A stretch of DNA of 64,000 nt from Nocardia altamirensis NBRC 108246 (GTDB lineage: Bacteria; Actinomycetota; Actinomycetes; Mycobacteriales; Mycobacteriaceae). Where the stretch lies: the NCBI RefSeq assembly GCF_001612685.1, contig NZ_BDAY01000015.1, positions 62,001 through 126,000 on the forward strand, written 5' to 3'. Each line of letters begins with the position of its first letter. Position 1 is the stretch's first letter. The notes under the pieces are model-generated. The model worked only from the letters and a program-made list of their open reading frames with translations. It had not been told where the DNA came from and did no database searches. Shown in pieces: positions 43,281-53,496 of this stretch. Made by a program: the position numbers and the translations under genes.

Positions 43281-44746
43281 CGTCCGCCGTCCGCGGGGGC
43301 GCCGGTGAGGGTCACCTCGACGGTCTTGGGGTTGTTGCCTTGCTCATCGGTATAGGTGACCTTCACCTTGTCTCCTGGTTGATGCGAACGAACCGCGGCA
43401 ACGAGTGCGTCGCCGGTATCGATGGTGCGGTCGTTGAGTTTCGTGACGATCACGCCTGCGGGAATGCCCGCCTTCGCGGCGGGACCGTCCGGAGTGGCGT
43501 CGAGCACCCGCGCGCCGTTGACCGTGTCCTGCGCCTGGATCTTGACGCCTATCTGCGCGTAGGTGGCGTGGCCGGTCTTGATCAGCTCGTCGGCGACGCG
43601 GCGAGCCTGGTCGATCGGGATCGCGAAGCCGAGGCCGATCGACCCGCTCTGCTGGCCGACGCCCGGCTCCCCCGCGCCGAGGCTGGCGATCGCGGTGTTG
43701 ATACCGATGAGCTTGCCGTTGCCGTCGACCAGCGCGCCGCCGGAGTTGCCGGGGTTGATCGCGGCGTCGGTCTGGATCGCGTCGATCACCGGCTGCGGGG
43801 CGGCCGGGTTGCGCGGGCCCTCACCGCTGGTCGACACCGGGCGGTTCAGCGACGAAACGATGCCGGTGGTCACCGTGCCCGCCAGGCCGAGCGGCGAACC
43901 GATCGCCACCACCGGCTGGCCGATCTGCAGGTTGCCCGAGGTGCCCAGCTCGATCGGGGTCAGTCCGGTCTTGCCGGTGACCTTGATGACGGCCAGGTCG
44001 GAGACCGGGTCGGCGCCGACGATGGTCGCGGGCGCGGTGCTGCCGTCGGAGAACACCACATCCATCTTGGCGTTCGGGCCGCCGCCCGCGGCAACGTGAT
44101 TGTTGGTCAGGATGAGGCCGTCGGTCGACAGGATGACGCCGGAACCCTCGCCCTCGGCGCGGCTACTGGCGACCTTGATCATCACGACACTGGGCAGCAC
44201 CTTCTGCGCGACTGCCTGGGTCGAGCCTGCCGGTGCGTTCGAGACGTTGTTGACGTTCGGTTTCGGCTGTTCGAGTGCGTTGGTGATCGGCGAGCGCCCG
44301 TTGTCCGAGTGCGTCGCCAGTGCGCCGACCGCGCCGCCGACGCCACCGCTGACCAGTGCGAGCGCGACCGCGCCGAGCACGAGCCCGGTGCGGATCGGGC
44401 GCTTGGCCGGTGCCTGCTGCGCGCCGAAGGGGGCGGGTTGCGGGTGGCCGTGCGCACCGAACGCCGGATTGCCGTGTGGCGCCTGCGGATCGAACGGAGC
44501 GCCTGCCTGCGCATCGAACGCGCCGTACTCCTGGCCGGGGAACGGTTGAGTCTGCGAAGGCGGCGGGTAGGTGCCGAGCCCTGGCCGCGCGTCGTACGGC
44601 GCATAGGGCGCCTGCGGCGGCACATAGCCTGCGTCGGCCCCGTGGGGCGCGCCTGCCGCCGAAGCCGGGATCTGCTCGGTCGGCTGGGCCTGGCCGGGCG
44701 TGGCGTTCGCCGGCTCGTCCCGCCGGTCCTTCGAATCCTCGGTCAT
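43277..44746 (-). CDS. pepD: HtrA-like serine protease PepD
   Basis: A 489-aa envelope protease of the HtrA family, equivalent to Rv0983. The N-terminal cytoplasmic Pro/Gln/Ala-rich region (about 1-115) is followed by a transmembrane helix (about 120-145), then a trypsin-like domain with NNHVAAG (His), DPVSDLAVIKV (Asp) and NPGNSGGAL (Ser), and a C-terminal PDZ domain (GPAAKAGIPAGVIV). It degrades or senses misfolded envelope proteins within the MprAB stress response. ATG 44746 follows GAGGAG, and an MprA box lies upstream, so it has its own regulated promoter. Confidence 0.95.
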   Translation of the reverse strand: MTEDSKDRRDEPANATPGQAQPTEQIPASAAGAPHGADAGYVPPQAPYAPYDARPGLGTYPPPSQTQPFPGQEYGAFDAQAGAPFDPQAPHGNPAFGAHGHPQPAPFGAQQAPAKRPIRTGLVLGAVALALVSGGVGGAVGALATHSDNGRSPITNALEQPKPNVNNVSNAPAGSTQAVAQKVLPSVVMIKVASSRAEGEGSGVILSTDGLILTNNHVAAGGGPNAKMDVVFSDGSTAPATIVGADPVSDLAVIKVTGKTGLTPIELGTSGNLQIGQPVVAIGSPLGLAGTVTTGIVSSLNRPVSTSGEGPRNPAAPQPVIDAIQTDAAINPGNSGGALVDGNGKLIGINTAIASLGAGEPGVGQQSGSIGLGFAIPIDQARRVADELIKTGHATYAQIGVKIQAQDTVNGARVLDATPDGPAAKAGIPAGVIVTKLNDRTIDTGDALVAAVRSHQPGDKVKVTYTDEQGNNPKTVEVTLTGAPADGGR

Positions 44747-44794
44747 GGACTCCTCGTTTCTCCTCAACGTCTGCCGACCAGCTTGCCGACGACT

Positions 44795-44813
44795 ACTGAG
44801 AGCGGACTGAGAC
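44795..44813 (-). promoter_or_regulatory. MprA box upstream of pepD
   Basis: On the + strand ACTGAGAG-CGG-ACTGAGAC: two 8-bp direct repeats spaced by 3 bases (one mismatch), the 19-bp layout described for MprA. It lies 49 bases before the pepD start. Confidence 0.8.
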
Positions 44814-44966
44814 CGTGCTTTCAATTGTCCGAGACTGCGTACCCACTTCTGGGCAACCCACCACACCCCCAGCCATACGATACGGCCAGGTGCCCGCTGC
44901 CGCGCGCCGACGTTTTCCCTGTCAGCCAACTGTTATGGACACCACTGCCCGGCCCGCGGCGCACGG

Positions 44967-46433
44967 TCAAGCGCCGACGGCCCGCCCGCCCTCGCCGGGC
45001 AGCACGATGCGGATCCGCGCACCGCCCGAGGCCGAACTCTCGATGGAGATCGTGCCGCCGTGTTTCGTCACGACCTGCTTGACGATCGCCAGTCCGAGGC
45101 CGGAGCCGGGCATGGAGCGGGAGGCGGTGGTCCGGTAGAAGCGCTCGAAGACCAGCTCGCGTTCGCCGGGCGGAATGCCTGGCCCTGCGTCGTCGACGGT
45201 CAGCTCGAGCAGGCCGCGGCCGGTTTCGCTCATGACGACGTGCACCTTGGCGCCTGCCGGGCTCCACTTCGCTGCGTTGTCGAGCACGTTGAGGACGGCC
45301 CGTTCCAGGCCTGCCTCGTGGCCGTAGACGAACCATGGCCTGATGTCGGCGACGAACTCGACCGAGCCGCGGCGGCGCCTGGCCCGTTCCAGCGCGCGCT
45401 CGACCACCTCGCCGAGATCGACGCGCTCGTAGACGGTTTCGGGTGCGTCCTCGCGGGCGAGGTCGACCAAATCGCCGACCAGGTTGGACAGCTCCTCGAT
45501 CTGGGCCATCACGTCGGAGCGCAACTCGGCCATGTCCTCTTCCGGAATGCTCGGCGCGCCTGGACGACTGGAGGCCATCAGCAGCTCGGTGTTGGTGCGC
45601 AACGAGGTGAGCGGGGTGCGCAGTTCGTGCCCGGCGTCGGCGACCAGCCTGCGCTGCCGGTCGCGCGATTCGGCGAGCGCACGCAGCATCGTGTTGAAAC
45701 TGTCCGTCAGCCTGGCGAGTTCGTCGTCTCCGGTGACCGGGATGGGCGTCAGGTCGTCGGTCCGCGCGATCCGCTCGGTCGCCGCGGTCAGCCGTCCGAT
45801 CGGGCGCAGGCCGGTGCGACCGACCGCGGTGCCTGCCGCGGCGGCAAGCACGACGCCGCACCCACCGACCACGAACAGCAGCCAGGCGAGTCGATCGAGG
45901 ACTTCCCTGGTTGGTTGCAGCCGCTGCGAGATGATCAGCGTCGCACCCAGATCCGAGCGCACGGCGAGCACGCGCTGCCCTTCGACGGTGCGCAATGACG
46001 AACTCAACGCGCCATTGGCCACATCGACTTCTTGTTGACCGACGGGCGGATAAGTCGACTGCGGCGGCGCCCACGGCTTGAGGTCCGGCCAGATCAACGC
46101 GATGCCGGTGTCGGGGTAAAACGCCGTCGCCACCATCATGTTTTGGTAATTGAACCCGTAGGGATTGCTCGCGATCACGCCATTCGCCCGGCTGCGCAGT
46201 TGCGTATCCACATTCGCGTACAACGCACGAGCGACCAACGCGTAGGCCGCGATCGATGTCACGGCAACCGCGATCGCCACGACGGACGCGGCGAGCAACG
46301 TCACGCGCCACCGCAGCGAAACGGACCTGGTGAGCGGGATGGGCGGCCGCATTTCGGCCGGGTCGGGCTGGCGCTGTTGCGGCCCGAGCCCGGCGACGAC
46401 GGGTCGCTTCGGAACTGTTCGTGCCATCGTCAT
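44967..46433 (-). CDS. mprB: Sensor histidine kinase MprB
   Basis: A 488-aa membrane kinase. TM1 (about 40-62, LLAASVVAIAVAVTSIA) and TM2 (about 175-200) flank an extracytoplasmic sensor. A HAMP domain is followed by the H-box DAGHELRTPLTSLRTN, N-box NVLDNAAKWSP and G-boxes DDAGPGIPP and GSGLGLAIVKQ. It closely follows M. tuberculosis MprB and phosphorylates MprA under envelope stress. ATG 46433 or 46427 may be used; the latter has AGGGG at ideal spacing. It starts 4 bases after the mprA stop. Confidence 0.95.
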   Translation of the reverse strand: MTMARTVPKRPVVAGLGPQQRQPDPAEMRPPIPLTRSVSLRWRVTLLAASVVAIAVAVTSIAAYALVARALYANVDTQLRSRANGVIASNPYGFNYQNMMVATAFYPDTGIALIWPDLKPWAPPQSTYPPVGQQEVDVANGALSSSLRTVEGQRVLAVRSDLGATLIISQRLQPTREVLDRLAWLLFVVGGCGVVLAAAAGTAVGRTGLRPIGRLTAATERIARTDDLTPIPVTGDDELARLTDSFNTMLRALAESRDRQRRLVADAGHELRTPLTSLRTNTELLMASSRPGAPSIPEEDMAELRSDVMAQIEELSNLVGDLVDLAREDAPETVYERVDLGEVVERALERARRRRGSVEFVADIRPWFVYGHEAGLERAVLNVLDNAAKWSPAGAKVHVVMSETGRGLLELTVDDAGPGIPPGERELVFERFYRTTASRSMPGSGLGLAIVKQVVTKHGGTISIESSASGGARIRIVLPGEGGRAVGA

Positions 46434-46437
46434 GCCC

Positions 46438-47124
46438 CTACGGGGGCGTCTCCCGCAGCACATAGCCGACACCGCGCACGGTGTGGATGAGCCGTGGCTC
46501 GCCTTCGGCTTCGGTCTTGCGGCGCAAATAGCCGATGTAGACCTCCAGCGCGTTTCCCGAGGTCGGGAAGTCGTAGCCCCACACCTCTTCTAAGATGCGG
46601 CTTCGGGTGAGCACCCGGCGCGGATTGGCCATCAGCATTTCCAGTAGTGAGAACTCGGTGCGTGTGAGGCTGATCGCACGTTCGCCGCGAGAAACCTCTC
46701 TGGTGACCGGATCCAGCGACAAATCGGCGAACACCATTGCCTCGGAAGTTTCCCCGGGGTCGGCGGTCGTGCGACGCAACAGTGCTCGCAATCGTGCGAG
46801 TAATTCTTCCAATGCGAACGGCTTCGGCAAATAATCATCGGCTCCGGCATCGAGCCCGGCAACCCGTTCCGACACCGAATCCCGTGCTGTCAAAACGAGA
46901 ATGGGAAGATCGTCGCCGGTGCTGCGCAAGCGCCTGCAGACCTCGAGCCCATCCATCCGGGGCATCATGACGTCCAACACCAACGCGTCCGGTCGCTGAC
47001 TGGTTGCCTTGTCGAGGGCATCGACGCCGTCGACCGCGAGATCGACGGAGTAGCCGTTGAAGGTCAGCGACCGGCGCAAGGACTCCCGAACGGCGCGATC
47101 GTCGTCGACTACCAGAATGCGCAT
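46438..47124 (-). CDS. mprA: Response regulator MprA
   Basis: A 228-aa OmpR-type regulator. The receiver has [12 protein letters not shown] and the phospho-acceptor in [12 protein letters not shown] (about Asp48), with Lys in [10 protein letters not shown]. The winged-helix DNA-binding domain includes [18 protein letters not shown] and GYVLRE. It controls stress, sigma-factor and pepD genes and its own operon. ATG 47124 opens the receiver directly; upstream in-frame codons are unsupported. A perfect MprA box lies 22 bases upstream. Confidence 0.97.
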   Translation of the reverse strand: MRILVVDDDRAVRESLRRSLTFNGYSVDLAVDGVDALDKATSQRPDALVLDVMMPRMDGLEVCRRLRSTGDDLPILVLTARDSVSERVAGLDAGADDYLPKPFALEELLARLRALLRRTTADPGETSEAMVFADLSLDPVTREVSRGERAISLTRTEFSLLEMLMANPRRVLTRSRILEEVWGYDFPTSGNALEVYIGYLRRKTEAEGEPRLIHTVRGVGYVLRETPP

Positions 47125-47145
47125 GCGACCAGTTTGACCGTATCG

Positions 47146-47164
47146 ACTGAGAGGCAACTGAGAG
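47146..47164 (-). promoter_or_regulatory. MprA box upstream of mprA (autoregulation)
   Basis: On the + strand ACTGAGAG-GCA-ACTGAGAG: two identical 8-bp direct repeats with a 3-base spacer, exactly the 19-bp MprA layout, in the same orientation as the pepD box. Confidence 0.85.
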
Positions 47165-47489
47165 GCACCTCCCGACACGCCGCGACGGGTCGGCCCAGCG
47201 CGCCGGAGGACAGCAGCCGTTCAGCTATCGGCCACCGAGGGTCATCTTGATCATTTGTCCAGTTGTTCTGTAGACTCAGGAAGTGTCGCTACGTGAAACC
47301 TGTTACGCGTAGCCATATTCGGGCACCATCCGACCTTGTCCCTCAGATTGCCGATGGCCTGTCCTCGCGGTATGTTCCGTGCGGTAAAAAGAAGACCTTT
47401 AGTTGGTTCTCGGCGGGTTAGATCCCACTACGTTGAACAGCACGTGCCATCCCGAGGGCCCTGCGCGGAGTGGAGGCGACGGAAGCGGA
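47165..47489. other. Divergent intergenic region mprA / conservon
   Basis: About 325 bases without a gene, holding the mprA promoter on one side and the conservon promoter on the other. GCTACG and CGTAGC around 47290-47314 form a loose inverted repeat. No clear -35/-10 pair stands out. Confidence 0.4.
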
Positions 47490-50261
47490 ATGGAAAAGGC
47501 ACCGCGTTCCTGGTATTTCAGCCTGTCCAACATGTCGGTCACGCGTAAGGTCGGCATCGTTCTACTGCTGCCCGTGCTGCTTGCCTCGACCTTCGCCGGC
47601 TTACGCATCAAGGACGAGCTCGGCGTGATCGCCAAGCTCGACACGGCCACCGAGCAGGCCCGCATCTTGCGCCCCATGCTCGTATTCGGTCAAGCCACCG
47701 AGACACTCGCCATCGCCGCGGTCAACGCGCGCCCCGAAGACAATCTCGACCCGATCGCCGCCAAGTTCGACCAGGCGGCAGTGAACCTGGAAACCGCGCT
47801 ACGGTCCGGCAAGACCGAAGACAGCTTCACCAAGGAGCTCGGCGCGGCCATCGCGGTCGGCCGCACCATGCGCAACGGGCTGCGCACCGCCTCGCCGCTG
47901 ACCATCGGCGAACAGGTCGGCGAAGTCGGCACCCGGATCGTCACCGCGACCTCGGTGTCCTCCTCGATCGAAGAGATCGTCATCCAGCGCTACTTCCTGC
48001 AGCTCGGCCTCATCGCCAACGCCAGCCGCGTGCTCACGCAGGAACAGATCATGGTCGCCACGGCAGGTCCGGGCGCCAACCCTCAGGTGGTCGGCCAGAT
48101 GCTGACCACGCTCGGCGCCGAGATCGTGCTGGTCAACATCTACGCGCAGTTGAACCCCGAATCGGCGACCAACGCCCCGGCCTTGATCGAGGCGGTGAAC
48201 GCCAGAATCGGCGCGTTCGGCCAGAACCCCGCCAACCCGAGCGCCAACCCGGCGATCACCGATTCGCTCAAGCTCAGCACCGACAACTACCGCCAGGCCA
48301 CCACCGCGCTGCTCGGCACGGTCGACGTCAAGCTCGCCGACCGGACCACCGAGCTGCGCAGCGCGGTGCTGCGTGACGTCGCGATCGTGGTCACCACGCT
48401 GCTCGCCGGCCTCGCGCTCGCGCTCGCGGTCGCCCGCTCGCTGGTCGTCCCGATTCGCCGCCTGCGCCATGACGCCCTTCAGGTCGCGCACGTCGACCTG
48501 CCGAAGGAGATCGAGGTGGTGCGTGCCGGTGGCGCGACCCCGGAGATCGCCCCGGTCGACGTCAAGACCACCGAGGAGATCGGCCAGCTGGCCCGCGCGG
48601 TCGACGACATCCACCAGGCCTCGCTGCATCTCGCCGCCGAACAGGCTCGACTGCGACTGCAGATCGGCAGCATGTTCGAGACCCTGTCCCGGCGCAGCCA
48701 ATCGCTCGTCGAGCAGCAGCTCGCCCTGATCGAGGATCTGGAACACGACGAGGACAACACCGAACGGCTGCAGAGCCTGTTCCGCCTCGACCACCTCGCG
48801 ACCCGCATGCGCCGCAACGGCGACAACCTGCTCGTGCTCGCGGGCACCGCGCTGCGCCGCGGCACGCTGCACCCGGTCCAGCTCTCCGACATGCTGTGGA
48901 GCGCGGTCTCCCAGGTCGAGGACTACCAGCGGGTCGAGATCGGCGCCGTACCCGACGGCATCGTGGCCGGTGAGCCTGCGATCGACATCGAGCACCTGCT
49001 CGCCGAGCTGATCGACAACGCGCTGCGCTACTCGCCGCCGACCACCCCGGTCACCGTTTCGGTGGCCCGCGCGGTCGACGGCGGCTACCTGATCGAGGTC
49101 ATCGACCGCGGCCTCGGCATGTCGGCCGACGACCTGACCGCCATCAACGACCGGCTGAGCTCCGGTGGCGAGGTGACCGTCGAAACCGCCCGCCGCATGG
49201 GTCTTTTCGTCGTCGGCAGGCTGGCGAAGCGGCATACGATCACCACCAACCTGCGCCGCACCTCCACCATGGCGCAGCAGCCGGGCATCACCGCGAGCGT
49301 GCACCTGCCAGGTGCGCTCGTCTCGCCGCCGCTGGACGCCACCGACCCGCAAGGTCAGGCACCGCTGCACCGGACCGGTGACTACTCGATCATCGCGCCG
49401 CCGTCGCACCACACGCAGCCGCGCAATCTGGTCCCCGTCCCGAATCTGCCGCAGCACAACGCACCTCGATTCGACGTGTCGAATACGGGCCTGCCGCAGC
49501 GCAGGCCTGCCATCCGGGTCGCCGAGGCGCCCGGCCAGCCCGCGATCTCGGTTCCGGCCCGAAACAGTGGCCGCGACAGCGACGCCATCGACGACGCCGA
49601 GTCGCAGCCGCCGACCGAGCCGTGGTCGATCAATTCGCCGACCGACGACCGGTCGCCGTTCGGCCCGCCGACGGTGACCTCCAGGGGCAACGACGCCGAG
49701 GAGCGCGCCACCGACCTGTGGGCCGAGCCGTCCACCGAACCCGAGCGGTTCCCCGAACCGCAGCGCGACCAACCACTGCACCGCCCCAGCGTTTCGCGCG
49801 AACCCGCCAGGACCACCTCGCGGTCCGGGCTCCCGATCCGGCGACCGTCGACCGTGCCGGAGCCTGCCCCGCAGCCGCGGACGCCCGAGCCGTCGATGGT
49901 CACCTCCTCGCGGCTGCAGCCGGTGGCGGGCGCCTCGCCGACCCCGATCTATCAACGCATGGTGTCGGAGTGGCTGGTCGAGCCCGCGACGTCGCAAACA
50001 TCCGAGGGCACCTGGACCTCACCAGCGGACGCAGGCTGGATAGCCGCCGAGGAGGCGACCCGGCCGACCCCGACGGGTCGCACCAGCGGTGGTCTGCCCA
50101 TCCGCACGCCAGGCGCGCAGCTCGTGCCCGGCGGCCTGGCCCAAGCAGACGAAGCTGGAGCCCGTGATCCCGAAGAAATCCGCAACAACCTGACCAGGCA
50201 TCTCAGTGGGGTCCGCAGCGGGCGGGCAAATGCGCAGTACAACGACGGAGGGCTTCCATGA
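47490..50261 (+). CDS. Conservon histidine-kinase-like sensor (CvnA type)
   Basis: A 923-aa membrane protein. TM1 lies at about 22-40 ([17 protein letters not shown]), an extracellular nitrate/nitrite-sensor-like helical domain at about 45-290, TM2 at about 300-320, HAMP, then a HATPase domain with the N-box [12 protein letters not shown] and DRGLGMS. No normal phospho-accepting H-box is obvious. The last 280 residues are Pro/Arg-rich and probably disordered. In conservons this protein works with roadblock, DUF742 and GTPase partners in a membrane-associated signalling complex. Its stop overlaps the roadblock gene start as ATGA. The start is ATG 47490, at [12 protein letters not shown]. Confidence 0.9.
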   Translation: MEKAPRSWYFSLSNMSVTRKVGIVLLLPVLLASTFAGLRIKDELGVIAKLDTATEQARILRPMLVFGQATETLAIAAVNARPEDNLDPIAAKFDQAAVNLETALRSGKTEDSFTKELGAAIAVGRTMRNGLRTASPLTIGEQVGEVGTRIVTATSVSSSIEEIVIQRYFLQLGLIANASRVLTQEQIMVATAGPGANPQVVGQMLTTLGAEIVLVNIYAQLNPESATNAPALIEAVNARIGAFGQNPANPSANPAITDSLKLSTDNYRQATTALLGTVDVKLADRTTELRSAVLRDVAIVVTTLLAGLALALAVARSLVVPIRRLRHDALQVAHVDLPKEIEVVRAGGATPEIAPVDVKTTEEIGQLARAVDDIHQASLHLAAEQARLRLQIGSMFETLSRRSQSLVEQQLALIEDLEHDEDNTERLQSLFRLDHLATRMRRNGDNLLVLAGTALRRGTLHPVQLSDMLWSAVSQVEDYQRVEIGAVPDGIVAGEPAIDIEHLLAELIDNALRYSPPTTPVTVSVARAVDGGYLIEVIDRGLGMSADDLTAINDRLSSGGEVTVETARRMGLFVVGRLAKRHTITTNLRRTSTMAQQPGITASVHLPGALVSPPLDATDPQGQAPLHRTGDYSIIAPPSHHTQPRNLVPVPNLPQHNAPRFDVSNTGLPQRRPAIRVAEAPGQPAISVPARNSGRDSDAIDDAESQPPTEPWSINSPTDDRSPFGPPTVTSRGNDAEERATDLWAEPSTEPERFPEPQRDQPLHRPSVSREPARTTSRSGLPIRRPSTVPEPAPQPRTPEPSMVTSSRLQPVAGASPTPIYQRMVSEWLVEPATSQTSEGTWTSPADAGWIAAEEATRPTPTGRTSGGLPIRTPGAQLVPGGLAQADEAGARDPEEIRNNLTRHLSGVRSGRANAQYNDGGLP

Positions 50262-50665
50262 CCAAGGCGAACAACACCACGGATGAGAACCTGAACTGGC
50301 TGGTCGCCCGCTTCACCCGGGACGTGCCCGGCGTATCCCATGCGGTACTCGTCTCGGCCGATGGTCTGTTGCAGGCGACCAGCCCGCACCTGCCTGCGGA
50401 TCGGGCCGAGCAGCTCGCCGCGGTCACCGCAGGCCTCGCCAGTCTGTCGATGGGCGCCGCGTCGCTCTTCGACGGCGGCAAGGTCATGCAGTCGATCGTC
50501 GAGATGCAGCGTGGCTATCTTCTGGTTATGAGCGTCGGCAATGGTTCACACATCGCCGTGCTCGCCAACAAGTCGCACGACATCGGCCGGATCGGCTACG
50601 AGATGGCGCTGTTGGTCGACCGGGTCGGCACGGTGGTCTCCGCCACCGCCCGTACCGCTGTTTGA
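50258..50665 (+). CDS. Roadblock/LC7-domain protein (CvnB type)
   Basis: A 135-aa roadblock protein with the typical opening [25 protein letters not shown] and end [14 protein letters not shown]. In conservons it partners the small GTPase as a regulator. It overlaps the sensor gene stop (ATGA). Confidence 0.94.
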   Translation: MTKANNTTDENLNWLVARFTRDVPGVSHAVLVSADGLLQATSPHLPADRAEQLAAVTAGLASLSMGAASLFDGGKVMQSIVEMQRGYLLVMSVGNGSHIAVLANKSHDIGRIGYEMALLVDRVGTVVSATARTAV

Positions 50666-50672
50666 GCGTGAG

Positions 50673-51044
50673 ATGTCCAATCCATTCGGACCTGGACCTA
50701 AACCGACCACCCGCGTCCGGCCGTATGCCCTGACCTCGGGGCGCACCGAGCCCGCAGTCGACCTGCCCATGGAAGCGGTCATCGAGACCCTGTCTTACAC
50801 TGCGCATCTCGACTGGCCGACCGGTGATGTTCGCACGGATATCCTTAGGCTGGGTACACACCGGTTGTCCGTTGCCGAGATTGCCGCTCATTTGGATCGG
50901 CCGCTCGGCATGGTCCGGGTGATGATCGGCGACCTCGTGGTCGATGGGATCCTGCGTGTCCATTCGACACTGACCGACGAGGCGAGTTTCGATGAGCGCC
51001 GTTCTTTGATGGAGAGGACTTTGCGTGGACTCCGTGCCCTATAG
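50673..51044 (+). CDS. DUF742 protein (CvnC type)
   Basis: A 123-aa DUF742 protein with RVRPYALTSGRTEP near the N-terminus and a winged-helix-like core (LSVAEIAAHLDRPLGMVRVMIGDL). It is a standard conservon member of unknown biochemical role. ATG 50673 is 7 bases after the roadblock stop. Its last 20 bases overlap the GTPase gene. Confidence 0.93.
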   Translation: MSNPFGPGPKPTTRVRPYALTSGRTEPAVDLPMEAVIETLSYTAHLDWPTGDVRTDILRLGTHRLSVAEIAAHLDRPLGMVRVMIGDLVVDGILRVHSTLTDEASFDERRSLMERTLRGLRAL

Positions 51045-51660
51045 GAAAATCGGGCCAGACACCAACCCCGGCCAGGCCGATTCCGACAACCGGATGGCCT
51101 CGACGAAGATCGTGGTCGCCGGCGGTTTCGGTGCGGGCAAGACGACGTTTGTCGGCGCGGTGTCGGAGATCGTTCCGCTGCGGACCGAAGCCATGGTCAC
51201 CAGGTTCTCCGACGGCATCGACGACCTCGCCGATACGCCGGAGAAGGAAACCACCACGGTTGCCATGGATTTCGGCCGCATCATCCTGCCGGGCAACCTG
51301 GTGCTCTACCTGTTCGGCACGCCGGGGCAGCGACGCTTCTGGTTCATGTGGGACGACCTGATCCGCGGCGCGATCGGCGCCGTCGTGCTCATCGACACCC
51401 GCAGGCTGGAGGACAGCTTCGCGGCGGTCGACTTCTTCGAGGCACGCAATCTGCCGTTCCTGGTCGCGGTCAACCGTTTTCCGAACGCGCCGCGTTTCCC
51501 GATCGCCGAACTGCGTGAGGCGCTCGCGGTGCGCGAGGGTGTGCCGATCGTCGACATCGACGCGCGCAACGCGAACGAGGTGCGCCAGTCGCTGGCCGCG
51601 GTGACCGAGTACGCCATCCAACGGCTCGCCGTGCAGGAGAAGGAACAGGCGGTCCTTTGA
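51025..51660 (+). CDS. Conservon GTP/ATP-binding protein (CvnD type)
   Basis: A 211-aa Ras-like GTPase with the P-loop VVAGGFGAGKTTFVG, switch-II-type FGTPGQRRFWFMWD and a base-recognition loop VNRFPN in place of NKxD. It is the output switch of the conservon. GTG 51025 lies inside the DUF742 gene, coupling their translation. The stop overlaps the next gene's TTG start as TTGA. Confidence 0.94.
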   Translation: MDSVPYRKIGPDTNPGQADSDNRMASTKIVVAGGFGAGKTTFVGAVSEIVPLRTEAMVTRFSDGIDDLADTPEKETTTVAMDFGRIILPGNLVLYLFGTPGQRRFWFMWDDLIRGAIGAVVLIDTRRLEDSFAAVDFFEARNLPFLVAVNRFPNAPRFPIAELREALAVREGVPIVDIDARNANEVRQSLAAVTEYAIQRLAVQEKEQAVL

Positions 51661-52415
51661 GTTATTTCAGCATGGGGTACTGGCTCATCGGCCTGTCCGT
51701 CGCGGTGTCGGTGGTCGGCACGCTCGTCGGTTTCACCTGTATCCGGCAGTCGGCACGCTCGCTGACGACCCGGTTCCGGGTGGTGTGGCAGGTGTCGGCG
51801 GCGATCTCCATCGGTGGCGTCGGTGTCTGGCTACCGGTGTTCGTGTCGATGCTCGGTCTCACGGTGCGGGGCAGCCTGATTCGGTACGACGTGCTGAATG
51901 TGACCGGGGCCGCAGCGGTTTCGGTGCTCGGCGTGTGGGCCGCGCTGGCGATCGCGGGCCCGACACTGCGCGTGCCTCGGCTCGTGCTTGCGGGGCTGGT
52001 GATGGGCGGCGGTTTCGGCCTGATGCATTTCCTGGCGTTGAACGCCATCCGCATTCAGGGTTCGACCGAGGTGCAGCCGCTGATGCTGGCGGGCGCGGTG
52101 GCGATCGCCGTCGCGATTTCGCTTGCCGCACTGTGGTTCACCAGGTCGTTCCGGCCGCTGGCCGCGCTGGTCGGCGCGGCGGTGGTGTTCGCGGCCGGCG
52201 TCATGGGCCTGCATTTCACCGATCTCGTCGGCCTGGAGAGCCAGCTCTCGATGAGCAGCACGACACCGCCGGGCAAGGACCTGTTCGGGTTCTTCGTTCC
52301 GGTGTTCGTGGTCGGCATGTTGTCGCTGGCCATCCCGATCAGCGCGATCCTGATCGCGCCCGATCGGCGCACCGTCGTCCCCGCGCGGATCGTCAAGGCG
52401 AACTCCACCTTCTGA
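51657..52415 (+). CDS. MHYT-like seven-helix membrane protein following the conservon
   Basis: A 252-aa polytopic membrane protein with about seven hydrophobic helices. MHYT sensors carry three MHYT motifs thought to bind copper and sense small gases. Here they appear as variants: FGLMHFLAL and GVMGLHFTDL, plus an N-terminal helix with YFSMGYW. The TTG 51657 start overlaps the GTPase stop; ATG 51672 is an alternative. Being coupled to the conservon, it may provide its sensory input. Confidence 0.8.
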   Translation: MSYFSMGYWLIGLSVAVSVVGTLVGFTCIRQSARSLTTRFRVVWQVSAAISIGGVGVWLPVFVSMLGLTVRGSLIRYDVLNVTGAAAVSVLGVWAALAIAGPTLRVPRLVLAGLVMGGGFGLMHFLALNAIRIQGSTEVQPLMLAGAVAIAVAISLAALWFTRSFRPLAALVGAAVVFAAGVMGLHFTDLVGLESQLSMSSTTPPGKDLFGFFVPVFVVGMLSLAIPISAILIAPDRRTVVPARIVKANSTF

Positions 52416-52473
52416 GCGCCCGGGTTCCCCGATGCCGCCGAAATCCCTGATTGCCCGATTTACAGTGTGAGAC

Positions 52474-53496
52474 ATGCGTTTCGGTCTCGACTACGCCGGG
52501 GGTCGTCCGGGCGGCGCGGCGATCCGCGCGGCGGGTTTCGACTTCGTGGTGCGGTATCTGTCCCCGGGTGGCCCCACGCTGCCAGGCAAGTTGCTGACCC
52601 CGGCCGAGGCCGATGATCTTCGGGCGCACGGGGTGTCGATCGCGGCCAATTGGGAAACCACCGCGACCCGCATGCTCGACGGCTATGGTGCTGGCATCGT
52701 GGATGCGCGGGCCGGTCTTGCGCAGGTGTTGCGATGCGGCGGCCGGGAGGATCGGCCCATCTACTTCTCCGCCGATTTCGATGCGACGCCGCAGGATCAG
52801 CAGCGGATCAATGCCTACCTCGACGGCGCCGCGACCGTGCTAGGTCGCGCGAATGTCGGTATCTATGGCGGGTTTTGGTCGGTGAGCCGCGCACTGGACG
52901 CGGGTAGCGCACGCTGGGCATGGCAGACCGACGCCTGGTCAGGCGGCAATATCGAGACGCGCCGCAACATCCATCAGACGCTGCGCCAGCAGACGGTCGG
53001 TGGCGTGGTCTGCGATGTGAATGTGGCCGAGACGACCGATTTCGGTCAGTGGGATTTCTTTGCACAGGAGGACGCGGACGTGACACCGGAGCAGGACGCC
53101 GTGCTGCGCGATATTCAGGTCCAGTTGCGTGGGCCTGGCCTGGCGGGCTGGCCGCAGTTGGGCACCGACGCGGAGGGGCATTTCCTTACCGTGGTCGACG
53201 GGCTGGCCGCGGCACTCACCCGGATCGGCGAGCTGGAGGGCGAGTGCGTCGAGTTACGCACCGAGATCAGCGAATTGGAGGCCACGACGGCCGATCTGGC
53301 GGCGCAGGTGGAGCGGCTGAACGGGCGGCATTGGCCGTGGCCGTTGTCGTTGATCGAGGGGCCTGCGACGCTGGTCGGCGATCGGCTGGCACGACTGGAG
53401 TCCTTGTTGTCTGACTTGCCCGGTTTGCCGGATCGCGGAGCGGGTATGCGGGACTCATCGAGTAGTGGTGCGCTGGAGTCGCGTTCGTCGCGATGA
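52474..53496 (+). CDS. DUF1906 glycoside-hydrolase-like protein
   Basis: A 340-aa protein whose first 195 residues form a DUF1906 (GH25-like) TIM-barrel: MRFGLDYAGGRPGG, VRYLSPGG, PIYFSADFDATP and NVGIYGGFWSV, then WQTDAWSGG. The family is thought to act on cell-wall or capsular glycans. The rest includes a short coiled coil (about 248-285, RIGELEGECVELRTEISELE) and a disordered tail. No signal peptide is visible, which is odd for a wall hydrolase. Confidence 0.88.
   Translation: MRFGLDYAGGRPGGAAIRAAGFDFVVRYLSPGGPTLPGKLLTPAEADDLRAHGVSIAANWETTATRMLDGYGAGIVDARAGLAQVLRCGGREDRPIYFSADFDATPQDQQRINAYLDGAATVLGRANVGIYGGFWSVSRALDAGSARWAWQTDAWSGGNIETRRNIHQTLRQQTVGGVVCDVNVAETTDFGQWDFFAQEDADVTPEQDAVLRDIQVQLRGPGLAGWPQLGTDAEGHFLTVVDGLAAALTRIGELEGECVELRTEISELEATTADLAAQVERLNGRHWPWPLSLIEGPATLVGDRLARLESLLSDLPGLPDRGAGMRDSSSSGALESRSSR

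Noticed and set aside
42424..43308. 294-codon frame on the + strand over moaB2
   Set aside because: Mostly antisense to moaB2; no motif in its unique part.
43214..45082. 622-codon frame antisense to pepD
   Set aside because: Shadow of pepD with no recognisable domain.
47799..49997. 732-codon open frame antisense to the conservon sensor
   Set aside because: Arg/Gly/His-rich shadow of a high-GC gene on the opposite strand.
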